A stretch of DNA of 64,000 bases from Gymnopus androsaceus JB14 (Eukaryota > Basidiomycota > Agaricomycetes > Agaricales > Omphalotaceae), in assembly GCA_009733575.1 (NCBI GenBank), contig ML769390.1, forward strand, positions 310,001 through 374,000, written 5' to 3'. The notes beneath the pieces are model-generated. The model was not told the DNA's origin. It saw only the letters and a program-made list of their open reading frames with translations, and did not search any database. Below, in pieces: positions 1-12,157 of the stretch (the first letter of the stretch is position 1; each line of letters begins with the position of its first letter). The position numbers and the translations under genes are program-made.

Positions 1-1814
1 CTTGTCGGCGAATCTGAGCAAGGAGAACGGAAGGAGAGGCTGATGAAAAAGAGGGAGGACTGTCCGTCAGAGCAAGTGCTTTCATCTTGGCTACTGCATA
101 CTCTGGTATGATCTCTAGCTGGAAGGTTTCGGTAAGCTGGTCGGAATCCTGTACCCTATTTTGGCCAGGGAAGATAGTCGCGAGAGGCGGGGGAGGAAGT
201 GATAGAGGGGGAGGTGGGGGAGGAGGAGGAGTGGGAGGTTTCTTTTCCACTTTGGGAACTGATCTGACGGGAAAAGGAGATTCGATTTCTATTTCTTGCT
301 TCTTTGGTGATGCGGGCGGTAGAGGAACTGGCAACGCAAAAATTCCTATCGCGGGAACCTGCTGTGCCTCAGATGGTACTAAAGGAGTCAACGCCTCTGC
401 CAAGGATGATGGAGTCGGGCTATAGACAGCCAACTGGAGCTCGCTTTCACCCTGTACAGGAGGCGCCGACGAAAGGTCTTCGCTTTCTTCGGATTCGTTA
501 CTCTCGGTGTCTTCTGATTCTTCCTCGAGGTTTCCTGAACCGTTAAGGTTCGGATCATCACTGGGAGGATCAGAAGGAGGAAGCTGCTCTTCATCGTGCT
601 GCTCGTCTTCGTCGTCACTTTCGACCAATTCGAAAGGATAACAATCCTCGGTCCTAAAGTCCAACTCGCCTTCAGCACTCTCGGGCCAGTTCTGGTCAGC
701 ACTGGATGGAAGGGTGAACATGGATGGAGGTAGCGCCAGAGGTGTTACGGGATGCAATGGAGGACGTATACCGGATGGTTGACCGTCCCATTCTCCGGCG
801 TCGTGCAGACGTTCCTGCCAATGCATTGTAAAGTTCCAAGTAGGGGACTGAGGTCGGGTGGGGCCTCGAGATGTGGAGGTACTGGGAGTAGTTTGGAGAC
901 GAGTGAAAAATGCAACGGCCTGATCAGTCTCATAATCCTGAAGCTGGCCGAGATAGTAGAACTTTCTGTTGAATGGTATGTTTGATTAATCATATAGCTA
1001 CAGATCTGAAGCAGAACGACTTACAAGTGTTCGACTCTCTCGCGACAGGTGAGTTTGAAGAGTGTGTCTGAAGATTTGTCTGTGACTCTGGGACTGGTAC
1101 GGCGTTTCCGCCTAATTCGTTTCTCTGGACAGGCGTAGACTTGAGACGACGACGATGATAGTCGCATTGTCCAAGGATGGGGTTTCGGATGCCAAGACTG
1201 GTGCTGTACCAGCAGGCCATGCCCATGCCTGTTGTTCTGGCAGAGGGGGAGAGTTGGGAGGAGTAGGAGGAGTGACTAGTAATGTAGGAATGGGATTGGG
1301 GAGAGACATTGGATAGGGTAGCACATGTTCGGGTTCGACGCTCTTGAATTTTTTGCAAGTCTGGTCTGCAGCAGTGGATGCTCTCTTCCTCTTCTTGGGC
1401 GATGCCTTGGTCGAGTCGTCCAAATCCGAAGTTGTCGTGGTTCTGCTGCGAGTACGACTGCGAGTGACTCGTTCGGAAGAATCGTCGGTAGCGCTAGCTC
1501 TTTCCTTGCCTTTTACAGAGCTAGACCGAGAAGTCTAAGTAGATGTCAGTCAAATTCTCCAAGAGAAGTGAGAGACAAACTTGATGATTTTCCTTCTTTG
1601 GTGGTGGGGATGGATATTCATCGTCAAACACACTGGGATGACGACGACGGTGTCGCTGAGATCGAGGCGAGGAGCTTGACTCTTCACTTGCTAACAAGTG
1701 AGAACGCTTCAAAGTCCTGCCTGGAGAAGGTTCTGTCCGTTTTCGCTTGAGAGAGGCAGATCCGAGTCTAGGGCTGCGCCGTAAAGTTGCGGCTTCCAAG
1801 TCGTTTGGGAGCAT
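1..1814 (-). CDS. Hypothetical low-complexity, probably nuclear protein (partial, C-terminus beyond the window)
   Basis: I do not recognise this family. The reading starts at 1814 with a basic N-terminus (RRSPRLGSASLKRKRTEPSP) and many Ser, Arg and Lys residues; one intron is visible at about 1535-1580. It continues through KKRKRAS-type nuclear-localisation-like patches and a proline-rich part. From about 990 down it runs through a more ordered stretch (FYYLGQLQDYETDQAVAFFT), then an acidic Ser/Glu/Asp-rich segment near 450-640 and a poly-proline run near 200-240. The exon joins between 990 and 1200 are unclear because coding-like sequence changes frame there. Composition suggests a nuclear regulatory or chromatin protein, but that is inference only. 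It is divergent from the APC8 gene, with a 358-bp shared upstream region. Confidence 0.55.
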
Positions 1815-2172
1815 TGGTATCGCTGGGCTGTTAAAGTCTAATACAGAGCATGAAATTGCAGTCGATTTCCGTCCAAGATAAAGGGCTTATTGTGTTATCG
1901 ACGCTTTGAGTAAATCCGTGGCGCCAACGTCTAGAAGAATTAAAAAACAAAAAAGGGACTTGGAAATAATTAATATAGAATTGAGAAATGAAATAAAAGT
2001 CGGCGTACCGTATACCGCGTTATAGCTTCCCTGAATTTCCTGTGTTATAATTTAAGCAGCAATTATTAGCAGCGACGGTAAACGAAAAACCGGCGAAAAG
2101 GGAGGCTGTGTACGGCACCTTCGGATCCTCCAGCCGAAGTCACGCTTCCCAGCGCCTAACACGACGCGCACC
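1815..2172. promoter_or_regulatory. Divergent intergenic region between the hypothetical gene and APC8
   Basis: This 358-bp gap separates two head-to-head genes and presumably holds both promoters. It is AT-rich around 1930-2000. I see no clear TATA box or repeated operator. Confidence 0.4.
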
Positions 2173-4674
2173 ATGCAAGCAATATCCCAAGTCGACGCAC
2201 AGATAATCGGAGAAATTCGACGATGTATGGTAGATGCATCCGACAGAGGCCTAATCGTTGCCTCAAAATGGTCTGTTCTCATCCTTCCAACCAGCTCGGA
2301 TTATTCACGACCACAGGTTATCCGAACTCTTGCTTTCTATCCCTCCGTCCAAGCGCAATACAAGCAACATTAGCAGTATCTCCATGATGCTCCCAGATGA
2401 TCTTGACGATCAACCGAAAATGGCTGACCAGAGAGGACCTTGAAGCAGAAGAACAGGAAGCAGATGTTCTCAATGTGGCTCGGAAATGCATGGAGGCACG
2501 ACAATATCATCGAGCAGCTCACTTTATACGAAACTGTACTAGCTCAAAAGCGCGTTTTCTTTCCGTGTATTGTCAATTCATTGTACGCGTCTTTTTTTTA
2601 TTACTACGAGTCCGACTGCTGACTGATTTCTCAAAGACAAGCTGAAAAGAAGGCTCTGCATCGGTGGCACAGGACTGACAGTATGATATACAACTACTTG
2701 GTTGTCTATTTCTAATTGAGCTCAGATACACGGCATCAGGCGCCTCTTCCTGTAAACAGTTCCATCTACGATCTCTTGGACTCTGTGCAAAAGACAAACG
2801 ATCCTTGGCTTCAATTTCTGTGCGTAACATTTCTAATTCTACACCTATAATGCTCATCCATGATATAGCGAAGCACTCTTTCTTCACCGTCTACATCGGA
2901 TACCAGACGCCATAGCCGTCCTCTCCCAGTCTCTCTCCACCTGTCCTTGGAACTGGTCTGCATGGACCCTACTCGGACAATGTTTCGACACACCCCAAGC
3001 GGTCCGTAACATTCTTCCCTTCTCATTCCACAACTCATCATCGTACAGCTAACAGACGCATTAACCAAAATCGACCTCCCTCTCGACCACCCACTTCCCC
3101 AAATGTTCCAAATCAAGATCATGAACGAGTTTCATTCCGCTACAAATGTCGAGCTGCAGCTATGCGACAACCTCCTTGGTCCAGATTACTTTCCCGGTAG
3201 CTTATGGCTGATGGGTCAACGAGCAAGGGCGCTATATGATACACTGGGTAATCTACTTCCCACATCTCATTGACAAATCGCTTATCACTTCTTTGTTAAG
3301 AATTCCCCCAAGCCCTAGCTCAATTCGAGAAAATGTTCCAACTAGACCCCAACCGGATCGAAGATCTGGATGTATATTCCAATCTCCTCCACCTTCTCGA
3401 AAGCCGAGAAAAACTCACTGCACTAGCGGAAAGATTTCTACTCACTGACAAGGACCGGCCAGAAGTTTGTTGCATAGTTGGTGAGTATGAGACTCTTTTT
3501 CATTCAGTTGATCATAACGTACATACTGTGCTTTAGGAAACCACTATTCCCTCCGACAGGAACGAGACAAGGCCGTCAAATACTTCCGGCGAGCCACGCA
3601 GCTGGACAGGACGTATCTTACCGCTTGGACCTTGATGGGTCTCGAATATCATGAGATGCAGAATTACCCAGCTGCCATCGATTCTTTTAGGAAAGCTTTA
3701 GGTGAAAAACCAATGTCCTAATTCTACCACGCACCTTGTCTGAGGAGTCCTATTCTGCAATAGATATCAACAAAAAGGATTCGCGGCCTTGGGCTGGGCT
3801 AGGTGCAGCTTACGATGCAATGGGGATGCAACAGTATGGACTTTTCTACTATCAACAGGCAGTAAAGCTCAGGTTAGTGCGCATACTTCAGCACCCCATT
3901 CGACACGATTCTTATCTGCATACTCTTTTAGACCATGTGAACCAGCTATCTGGGAAGGCCTTGGAAACTGCTATGAGCAAATCGCCAAGTGAGTACTGTA
4001 TATCCTGCAGTCACACTTTTCCTCTTCTTATCATCATTATCCTTCCCTAGCAATTGGGATGGTATCATTTCCTTCAAACGTGCCGTGGATCTTTTGACTC
4101 CTCTGTCACCATTGAAACGAAGGGTCGACCTGCGCTTCAAAATAGCTAAACTTGCACGCGTTGTGGAGGATTTGCATGAAGCTTTAGATCAGGAAACAAA
4201 GATTGTACGGATGTGTGATCTCGAATGTAAGCGTCGCTGTATTCGCCCTCGACACGTTCGTTTACTCACTCAGCTGGTTTAGTATTCAACGTCGACCTCA
4301 GATCATCCTCTCACTCTCAAAACCCTCTCGTGGAACAATACCTCCTCTCCGTATACAACGTAGCCGAGTACCACGAGTCCCACAACGACAATCTCAAACT
4401 TGCCTACGACTACTTTCACTGGCTAAACACACTAGGTTTCGCAAACCTGATGGCACCCAAAATGCACATGGTCCCCATATTGTTGGAAAACATCGAGATC
4501 AGGGCTTCTTCAAAGGGATGTCAGTTGACGGACGCGGATTCGCCGGGTTTTGGGTACTCGTTGGATTATAAGGAGGGGCGTGTGTTGTTGTTGGAGTACT
4601 TGGTGAATAGTACTGCGGGGGATCTTGCAGCGTTTCAAGCTGCTCATGGCGCGCGCCCTGGTAGTGATTCATAG
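2173..4674 (+). CDS. cdc23: Anaphase-promoting complex subunit 8 (Cdc23-like TPR protein)
   Basis: APC8/Cdc23 is a TPR scaffold of the anaphase-promoting complex, the E3 ligase that drives mitotic exit in the nucleus. The N-terminus ([18 protein letters not shown]) and the [14 protein letters not shown] segment fit the APC8 N-terminal domain. The centre has consecutive TPR units, for example [20 protein letters not shown], then [19 protein letters not shown] and [20 protein letters not shown]. The C-terminal part ([20 protein letters not shown]) resembles the last APC8 helices. Visible introns include 2271-2316 and probably 2376-2433, and several more follow. The join near 2583-2637 does not keep frame with any canonical splice pair, so an indel or an unusual intron is possible there. 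The stop is at 4672-4674, 146 bp from the convergent glutaredoxin gene. Confidence 0.85.
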
Positions 4675-4820
4675 CTACTTTTGTGTTGTTTGGAATACGA
4701 ATAAAAGTACACAACAAAGGAAGCGATACGTATCGAATACAGCCCGTCCATTGCTATTATTACTAAAAGCTCCGTACCAAGATCGATATAAATAAAGCAA
4801 AATCCTCTCCAGTCCCACTC

Positions 4821-5608
4821 CTACGTATAGTCTCCAAGAACCTCTATCCCCGCATCCTCGAACATAGCACGGAGCGCGTTGCCTGAATGCAAAGCATGTA
4901 CGTCGTCTGACCCGCCTATGGATTTGCCCCTGAGGAGAACATTGGGGAACGTAGAGCGGCGCGTAAGCCTTGTCAGAATAGCTTTGAGTTGAGGGGCATC
5001 CTCTGTTGATTGAACGGAGATTAGAAATACAAAACTGCAGATAGAGAAAGCGAAAGCTGTCACTGACCCCGCAAATCCACCTCGATAATTTTGGGAGGTG
5101 GAGAGAGCTGGTAAGTCTCCAGCAGCTGTTTGGCTTTTCGGGAGAATCTGCATGACATGAGAAGGATTTCTATCCATTATTTAAAGCACACATACGGGCA
5201 ATAGGTTTTACTAAAAACCACAAGAGGATAAACCTCATTCAACTTTTCCCGTTCCTTCTCCCACTGGATCCCTCTCTTCTCCGCATAAACCGAAACATCC
5301 ATCGGCTCACTGAGTTGGAGATCTCCTGAAGTCAATACCCGCTCGCTCTTCTCACCATCCCGCGTAACCAGGTGAATCAAGCCGTATATTTCGTCCACCG
5401 GAGTCTTTTTCGTTGAACTGAACGTCAACTTGTCTGCCACGAGTTTGGCTATTTTCGCCCGGGAGGAGGTCGATCCATCATGGCTTTCTTCGGAGAAGCC
5501 GAAGAGGTATATGCCGACGATGCATACTATAGCTAGGAATCCTAGGAAGAAGCGCCTGCGCCGAATGGGTGTTCCAGTTAGTTGTCCCATGATAACAGCA
5601 GGAAGCAA
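4821..5608 (-). CDS. Membrane-anchored monothiol glutaredoxin (Grx6/Grx7-like)
   Basis: Predicted 224-aa protein in three exons: 5608-5196, 5147-5068 and 5002-4821 (675 nt, an exact multiple of three). A basic N-terminus is followed by a hydrophobic segment (FFLGFLAIVCIVGIYLFGF, about residues 20-38), which fits a signal anchor facing the secretory lumen. The C-terminal half is a glutaredoxin fold. Splicing creates the active site TYCPFSRKAKQLL, so the motif is CPFS with a single redox Cys. The glutathione-binding segments FPNVLLRGKSIGGSDD are present. Yeast Grx6 and Grx7 have the same layout and act in the ER/Golgi, so a role in oxidative protection there is likely. The gene is convergent with APC8. 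Confidence 0.85.
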
Positions 5609-5743
5609 GAATTTGGCGCCCGATCGTGCGTTCAGTGCTCGGGCTGTTTAAAATTTTCAGGCGAAGTTATTTTATGTAAATAAATAGTATGGTATATGAG
5701 ATACTACAACCATTTAATCTAAAGCTACAATATATTATATACA

Positions 5744-8022
5744 CTAGTTCTCTACATCGTACACAACTCTCGCTGCAACCCAAGCATACGGATAATTATG
5801 TTGATAAAAGTTGCGGAAAGTCTTGCGCTCTAGGCGGGGTATCGTGGCATAAGACGAACCGAGCTAAGTAACGGAACGTTTAACAACAACACTTTTGAAA
5901 AGGAAAGTCAAAACCTACCACAACTTGATGTTTCGAATCGAAAAAGTCTGCAGAGTAGCCTACGAAAAGGTTGGTAGGAACCAGGCCTTCATGTCCGTCG
6001 AATAACGTCGAGGTCCATTCCCATACTCCGCCGTTGGATCCACGGCCTTGATTCTCGTCTAGTCCAGCAGTTGCGCTATAGAATTGATTAGATTTAGATT
6101 TGCGAGAAGGAAGAAGAAAAAAACTCACGGAACAGGGTGCCAATTCCTGAATCCACTATTTCCTCCGCCTTCATACCCCACTTCATACTCGTTGAGGAAC
6201 AGCCTTAGCTCCGCTTCTGTAGGCAACCTCCCGCCTCGCGACTTCGCATAAGCACAGAGGTCGTCGTATGCAGTGAGAACGGGCCAATGCTGCGCAACAT
6301 ACATTGGGACGGGACCATACATCGTGCGGACTTTGACCTCCCCATCTTCATCCACAACCCAGCTTCTCGGCATCGCTACCTTACCAGCACTTGCCGTCCA
6401 ATACCTCTCAAACTCCCCGTTACTCACCGGACGCCACTCGGCCTTGAACTTGCCTACACAGACTACCCGCGCAGGACTCTCATTGTCCCAACCGTATTCA
6501 CGGTCATGAACGTTGTAAATTTCATGCACATCTGCATCGTCCGCTTCGGAATCGACGTGTCCGACAGGAAGGTCCGCAGGGCCGAGTGTGACGGTTGCTG
6601 TAGACGGGGGAGGAACAGAAGCCCATTGAGCAGCGAGAGCAGACCACGGAGGAACAGTGAACCCTGGAGGAGGGAGGGTTCCAGTGCCAGCACGTTGGAT
6701 GAGCATATAGAGCAAAGTTTCGATGTGCATTGCTTCGTGCTCGTGGGTCATAACGAGCGTACGAGCGATATTCCTCGTCAGGACACGTTTACCTGTGTCG
6801 AGGTCGTCGTAGAGCTGTGCCAGCCTTGCACGAACACCGTTGCGGAAACCAATGATGGATTCGAGCTGGGGCCAGTCTTCATCTTTTTCGGGGACTATGG
6901 AGTGTTTCTAAGAGCGAGAAGGTTAGCATAGCTTACATCGATAGAAGAAAAAATGATAGTTACGTGGCAGTGTACACCTTCACCGAGAGCATCTCCCACT
7001 TTCAACACGTCGTCTACATGAGGATCAATTCCCCGCTGGGAAAGAACGTATTAGGCTTTAGAAGAGCATAGATATTCATTGGCCATACCTCAAAGATATC
7101 CCAGAAAAACTTGGGCTCTGTGGCTTCACCTCCAATCGCCTTCGACAGGAGCATATCCAAGAAACTATCATACAAAAAATTAGATCTTCAGTCACATTTT
7201 CCTCGGCGAGAACTCACGTAGGTATATGCCCAAGGTAGAATAAACACTTGTGCCTCAAATCGATTGGCTTTTGGAGAAGCATTTCTCGGGGGATCATTTG
7301 CAGCGTAACGAGATCCCAGGCCTTCCAAAGGCATTTCCATTCGTCGAGGGTGGGGATGTTGGTGATGGTGGTCTTGGGCTTGGTTAGAATCCAGTTCGAG
7401 CTTGTGTTGGTGCTCGAGGGACGATAGGAAAGGGTATGAGAAAGGGGAGGGAAGACAACAGAAGGTCGTTCGAGGACGTAGATGATACACGACGTCGACG
7501 AAGGGAAAGAAATGATAGACCGTAAACCGGCGAGCGAAAAAGCCAGGAGATGACTAGGGTGAGCTTGAGTTGCCTGTACAGCGTCAATGTTAGACTGGCT
7601 AAATTTCATTAAACTGAAGACCTTACCTTCTCAGTGAACATGAACATTTGAGTGTTCCCTTGTAAAACAAGATATTCGAACGAGTCTTCAGCTGCCGTCC
7701 GTTGCATATCAGGCGCTGCGCTACCGACGCACAAGCCCAATACACCGTCAACAGCATGTTGGTCAAACATACGGCTCAGCCATCCAGCTGAGTTCATAGC
7801 TGAAGGGGTAACGCAGAGATGAGTCGATGGTTTCAAGCCATCAAAGTCGGAAGGCTCATAGACAGAATCAGGCGATGAGGAACGAGCCGTGTCAGAATCA
7901 TAGTCACTCCCTCTATCAGAGGAGGACGGGGACTGATGATGCTTCTTGCTCAACGAAATCGAGTCAGAGAGAAGAGCGAATGCAGCTGCAGAGGCCATTT
8001 TTGAGAGGAGATGAGGGGACAA
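5744..8022 (-). CDS. Egt1-like ergothioneine biosynthesis protein, DinB plus FGE-sulfatase domains, no methyltransferase domain
   Basis: The C-terminal two thirds match the sulfoxide-synthase part of fungal Egt1. A DinB-type iron-binding region contains RHKCLFYLGHIPTF and HEHEAMHIETLLYMLIQRAG, giving the H...HxxxE type of iron ligand set. An FGE-sulfatase/C-type-lectin-like domain follows (GGRLPTEAELRLFLNEYEVG, NQGRGSNGGVWEWTSTLFDG, NFYQHNYPYAWVAARVVYDV). The last intron is at 5864-5918 and the stop at 5744. Full Egt1 proteins begin with a histidine methyltransferase (EgtD). Here the first about 230 residues are Ser-rich and then hydrophobic (SHLLAFSLAGLRSIISFP), with no SAM-binding motif that I can see. 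Substrate and role are therefore less certain than for Egt1. A later in-frame Met at 7998 is an alternative start. Confidence 0.75.
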
Positions 8023-9330
8023 AGAGGCAGATGAAACAGTGGTTTTATATTAGCACAGTTAGTAAGGCCAAGACACGTACAAAATATTGGATCCAGGAGG
8101 GTCCCGACCGATAAGTCCGAGAAAATATCTATCTATATCCTAAGTCCGTGCCCTTCCTTTCATAACGATAATCGCTGCAAGAACCACATCCGAGCGGAGA
8201 CAGAAAATCAATAGCATGATGTCGTCCCGCTCCAAAACTGAATGGTCGAGACTGGCCTCACAAAAGTGAAGTTGTTTTCGCGCTGGCTAGAGCAACTGTC
8301 AGTCGGGGATAGTTATCTACGGTCGATAACTCCCCCTCGATCTCGATAACTCCCCCGGATAGCATTGTACAAAGGCAATGCCCGAACCAGAGTGTTCCTG
8401 TCAATCCAGACACCATCTTCATATCGGAATTCCAAGTGATAAGATGATAGAAGAATAGTTTCCTTGCCTCCGGCCCGAAATGCTCTCGTATAAACACTCT
8501 CCAACCATGATATATCCACCTTCTAGCCAACTTCCTGGACTATCCATTGTTGTCTCCAATCTTAAGGACCGTGTTCGCCAGAACAAAAGACGTAAGACAT
8601 GCAGGGGTTCAGTAGGGGTTGGGCACAAAGGATTAGCCGATCAGAATTCCAAATCCAAATGCTGCGTGCAGCGACGAGATAAGGCAGAGAAAAGATCCGA
8701 CGAAACCGACGAAACCGACATGGAGTGAGACGTGGCGAGACTTGAGTGGGCGACAAGGATTCGGAAACAAGGGGTGAGGGGAGTTCCATCAGAACGAGGA
8801 CCAGTACGTTGGAAGAATCAGGTGACGTTCGCGAGCCAATCGTTAGAGCAATGAAGTCCTCCGTTGACCACCGATTCCAATTGCTCTCACCATTCTATAC
8901 CGAGAAAGCAAATCCCTGCCTATATCCATCCTCTCAACAAAAAAAAACTGAGCCGTGACGTGTGACGAAATGAACCGATTGACAGAGAGAAGCGGTTGGG
9001 GCCTATCGCAGAACATGCAGCAAGGGAGGAGGAGGAGAGCATAGAGGAGGAGGAGAACATGACATCAAGGCGAAGAAGAAGAGAAAAATAGAGTTCGAAG
9101 CAGCGTATTTGTATCTCTGCGGTCGATGGTGCGATTATTGCGATTATTGCGTGCTCAGCCACGTTGTGTGACAGACGCGTTAGTAAGGGTCACAAGTGCT
9201 CGTTAGTAAGGTACTCGGGTGCTCGTGAGCACCTGTAGTACTGACCAAGTGAGGCCATAGGGAACCTCCACGTTAGTAATGCTAGAGGGAATAAGAAATT
9301 TAATTATCTGCTAGTACTTGCAGCGAGCTT
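8023..9330. other. Intergenic region, no supported gene
   Basis: About 1.3 kb between the Egt1-like gene and the HAD gene. Short open frames on both strands show no recognisable domain. Near 9180-9290 there are three copies of a CGTTAGTAA-type word and a palindrome GTGCTCGTGAGCAC at about 9219-9232. I see no intact transposon. Confidence 0.4.
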
Positions 9331-10309
9331 CTACGAGTCTAAGCTGTATGGTGGTAATCCCCATTCCTCTGGAACAAATTCTTCTATCGACTTTAGCATC
9401 TGATCTGCCCGTTCACTTCCCGAATACTCCACGTCTAGTAAATTGGGATCCGGAACCCATACCACTAATGGATCTGAAATCAGAACAGAATCAAGTTGGT
9501 GTAATTCTTGGCACTTACCAGCCATTCCCGCTCTCTTCCCGGCCTGCATTCCAGGGATCGCATCTTCTAGCACAAGACCTCGAGACCTCTCCTTCTTCTG
9601 CACCTCTGTAAGCTCCACTCCCTCTTCCATCTCTCCCTTGGCGGGCCCGACATCCCGTCCGACCATCTCTTTCGCTGTAACCAAAAAGACATCGGGATTT
9701 GGCTTTCCCCTCATTCCCTCCTTGGGATCGTCACCACATACGACTTTGCCTTCGAAATAATCAAAAACTTGCAAATGACCGGTTTTCATCTCATAGTTTC
9801 TTCTCCGAGACCCGGTAGCGACAGCGATGGGGATATTGTGTTTCTTTAGATGCAGGACGAGTTTTTCTACGCCTGGAAGTAGAGGTACGGTAGGCCAAGC
9901 GAGATCTTGCAGAGCATTCCGTTGGCTGAGGTACGATTCCAGAGTTAGAGGGATATCGGGAAAGAACGAAAGCAAGTGTAGAGCAGCTTCTTTTTCCGCT
10001 GAAAAAGGTGAATCAGTGAATCACTGAGGTGAAGGATTGCAAAGAGACAGATGTACGTTTGCCCATACACCCAGCCTTGATATCCCAAGTCATCTCTTTA
10101 CCGTACTTGCCCAATATTTCATCTAACGAGTTTAGTGGCCATAGGATCTGATTATCGGCCGTTCGCCGACTTACTAGTGACATCCGTGTATATCTTTTCA
10201 GAATCGATCATTAGACCTGTGTAAGATTGAGTGGAATGCCTTTGCTTCAAAAATCGAACTCACCATCCATGTCGAACAGGACATATTCTACAACTGGTTT
10301 TGAGGACAT
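9331..10309 (-). CDS. HAD-family phosphatase (glycerol-3-phosphatase / pseudouridine-5'-phosphatase type)
   Basis: A haloacid-dehalogenase hydrolase of subfamily I. Short N-terminal exons begin MSSKPVVEYVLFDMDG, which carries the nucleophile motif DxD. The cap and core then follow: WPTVPLLPGVEKLVLHLKKH, motif II in IAVATGSRRRNYEMK, the conserved Lys/Pro segment CGDDPKEGMRGKPNPDVFL, and the acidic motif IV LVLEDAIPGMQAGKRAGM. The C-terminus is VPEEWGLPPYSLDS. The family dephosphorylates small cytosolic metabolites such as glycerol-3-phosphate or pseudouridine-5'-phosphate, and the sequence does not say which. An insertion with Gly/Glu/Lys-rich sequence (GPAKGEMEEGVELTEVQKKE) sits before motif IV. 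Several introns lie between 9975 and 10309 and one near 9475-9520. Confidence 0.8.
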
Positions 10310-10370
10310 GACGTGAAAACACAAGTAATAGACGCCCAAGGGTGGGTTCGTGTTACTTAAAAATATCAGG

Positions 10371-10432
10371 GTCCAGGGCGAAGATTCTTGTACGGGCGAA
10401 GATTCTTGGCGAAGATTCTTGTACGGTTTTGA
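10371..10432. repeat. Short tandem repeat of GCGAAGATTCTTG
   Basis: Three tandem copies of the word CGAAGATTCTTG, two followed by TACGG, lie about 60 bp upstream of the HAD gene start and about 80 bp before the next gene. This is a local slippage or regulatory repeat. Confidence 0.7.
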
Positions 10433-10508
10433 GAGGCACGTGATCTTGATGAGTCAATCCACGCGAGGCATGTGACCTACACAATCCTCTTGTTTTTATT
10501 CATCTACA

Positions 10509-12092
10509 ATGGGCACCCGAGGATATCGCGTCTATCGCTACAAGGGCTTTTATTTTGTTATCTACAACCATTCCGACTCTTATCCATCCTGCCTTGGCGT
10601 TGATATGTGTTCAGAAATTCCGCGCGAGAGTCGAAAATTCGAGGCTTATGTTGCGGCAAAGAAAAACGGCTTCAGGAGATACAGGACAAGTACGATGAAT
10701 CAGAAGACGAAGATCTCGAAATCACCAATCAGCCTCCCAAAAATGATCTCTTTATTGAGTGGATGTATGAGATCGACCTGGACAACTATATTTTTTATGT
10801 CGATGGAGAGCCGTTATTCGACCTTCGACATATGCCTTATGGCAGAAATTTTGTATCATGCATTGGTAATGTAGCTTTCTTTCATGTCGTTTTACCTTTC
10901 TCTAACATGCATTGTTACTAGGTTATAACAACTATGGACGCCGTTCTTTCCATCGCATTACCCCTGAAAGGTATCGCTACAAGCTTCCTCCTCCTCCAGC
11001 AGTGGAACCTGCTACTCTTGACGCGTACAAGGCTTATAATGTCACTTGCGCGAGTCCACACGACGTGCTTAGAATTCCGCTTGAGAAGCGTGCGGTCGAG
11101 CAAACTCGCATAGAAATTATGCAAGTAGTCATCGCAGCGGCAATGGGAACGATGAACAACTCCAATGGACTGGGCATTAATGCCGTACTTTCCGATACTG
11201 TGGCCACCGCTATCAGTACCAGGATTGAAAACATTTGTCGAATCTTCTCTGGCCCACTTGTCTTCCCCGAGTCGTACCCATTAACGTGGCTTCTTGAACG
11301 GTTGCGTTCAAGTCCGTCCCTCGGCAATGCCATTCAGTTGGATAAAAGATCACTTTTGCGTGCTCTCTGTCCCTCGAGTTGATGCCGAAACCACCTTGCA
11401 GGCTGCAATCGTCGAGTTGGCGGGACAGGCGAAAAGCCGTTTGGAGGATAGAGGAGTAGTGTCGTTGGTACTGTTTTCTACGGAGCAGTCCTCTCTCTCT
11501 ATCACGTCTCGATTGTTCACTTTGAGGTGGTAGAAGAAGCTGAAGCACGAGCTTTGCCGCCTGAGCCACTCTCCCCCACTCCAGCTTCTTCCATCCGACC
11601 ATTCGACTAATCCCTCCACTCCCGGCATCGAAGCATTGGCTCGTCTTGGGCAGATGGTTTTCGAACGCTCTATGGAGAAGATGTTTGCCGCTAGAAACAC
11701 GATCTACTTTGAATCACCATCCGATTCCACAATCGCCACCCTCCCGACAGAGATTTGCATCTCCATCGGACAACACCTTTCCCCAGGCGCCCTACTAGAT
11801 TTTGCGGCTACTTTCGCCCACGTCTGCAGACGTGGCATTGGAGATTCTGCTCAAACCTCACTTTAAAGGAGTGCTTCCACCTCAAGAAAGGTACAAAAAG
11901 TCCTGCCAATATAGCATCATGCTGAACAAAGATGGTATCCCTGCTGGACTTGATCTCACTGGCAAGAGTGTCTACGCCTCATCATTCTCTGCTGTCGCAA
12001 ATGATGGTCAGACTCGGAAGGATGTTACACTCGTTCTCTATTCCGACTTTGAAAATGGCACGGGATTCGTCGTCCGTCAAGGGGATACTTGA
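10509..12092 (+). pseudogene. MGT(R/K)GY-family protein, copy 1, frameshifted
   Basis: The start reads MGTRGYRVYRYKGFYFVIYN, closely matching the gene at 35086. I recall uncharacterised proteins of this type in many Agaricomycetes but know no function. Coding similarity to copy 2 continues to about 12092, but the frame must change repeatedly. The first change is in a short A-run near 10661-10668; others are near 11290-11310, 11450-11480, 11600-11610 and 11830. Conserved blocks include IEWMYEIDLDNYIFYVDGEP, YNNYGRRSFHRITPERYRYK, STPGIEALARLGQMVFE and ISIGQHLSPGALLDFAATFA. One intron (about 10867-10920) is shared with copy 2. So many shifts in 1.6 kb suggest a decaying gene, although single-base assembly errors also occur in this window. 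Confidence 0.65.
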
Positions 12093-12157
12093 GAAAGACA
12101 TTGTACACAAATTACAAAACGTTGATCTTGGAGTAGGCGAAATGGGTATCTGTGTTA

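Noticed and set aside
87..425. Gly-rich open frame on the plus strand
   Set aside because: Antisense shadow of the poly-proline part of the minus-strand hypothetical gene.
6287..6931. 214-aa plus-strand open frame
   Set aside because: Antisense to the conserved Egt1-like exon on the minus strand; no domain of its own.
8258..8628. Overlapping minus-strand frames such as ARRWIYHGWRVFIREHFG, possible mobile-element or domain relic
   Set aside because: No recognisable family, frames inconsistent and no splice model.
9180..9290. Repeated CGTTAGTAA words as a solo LTR or transposon end
   Set aside because: No target-site duplication, terminal repeat pair or coding remnant could be identified.
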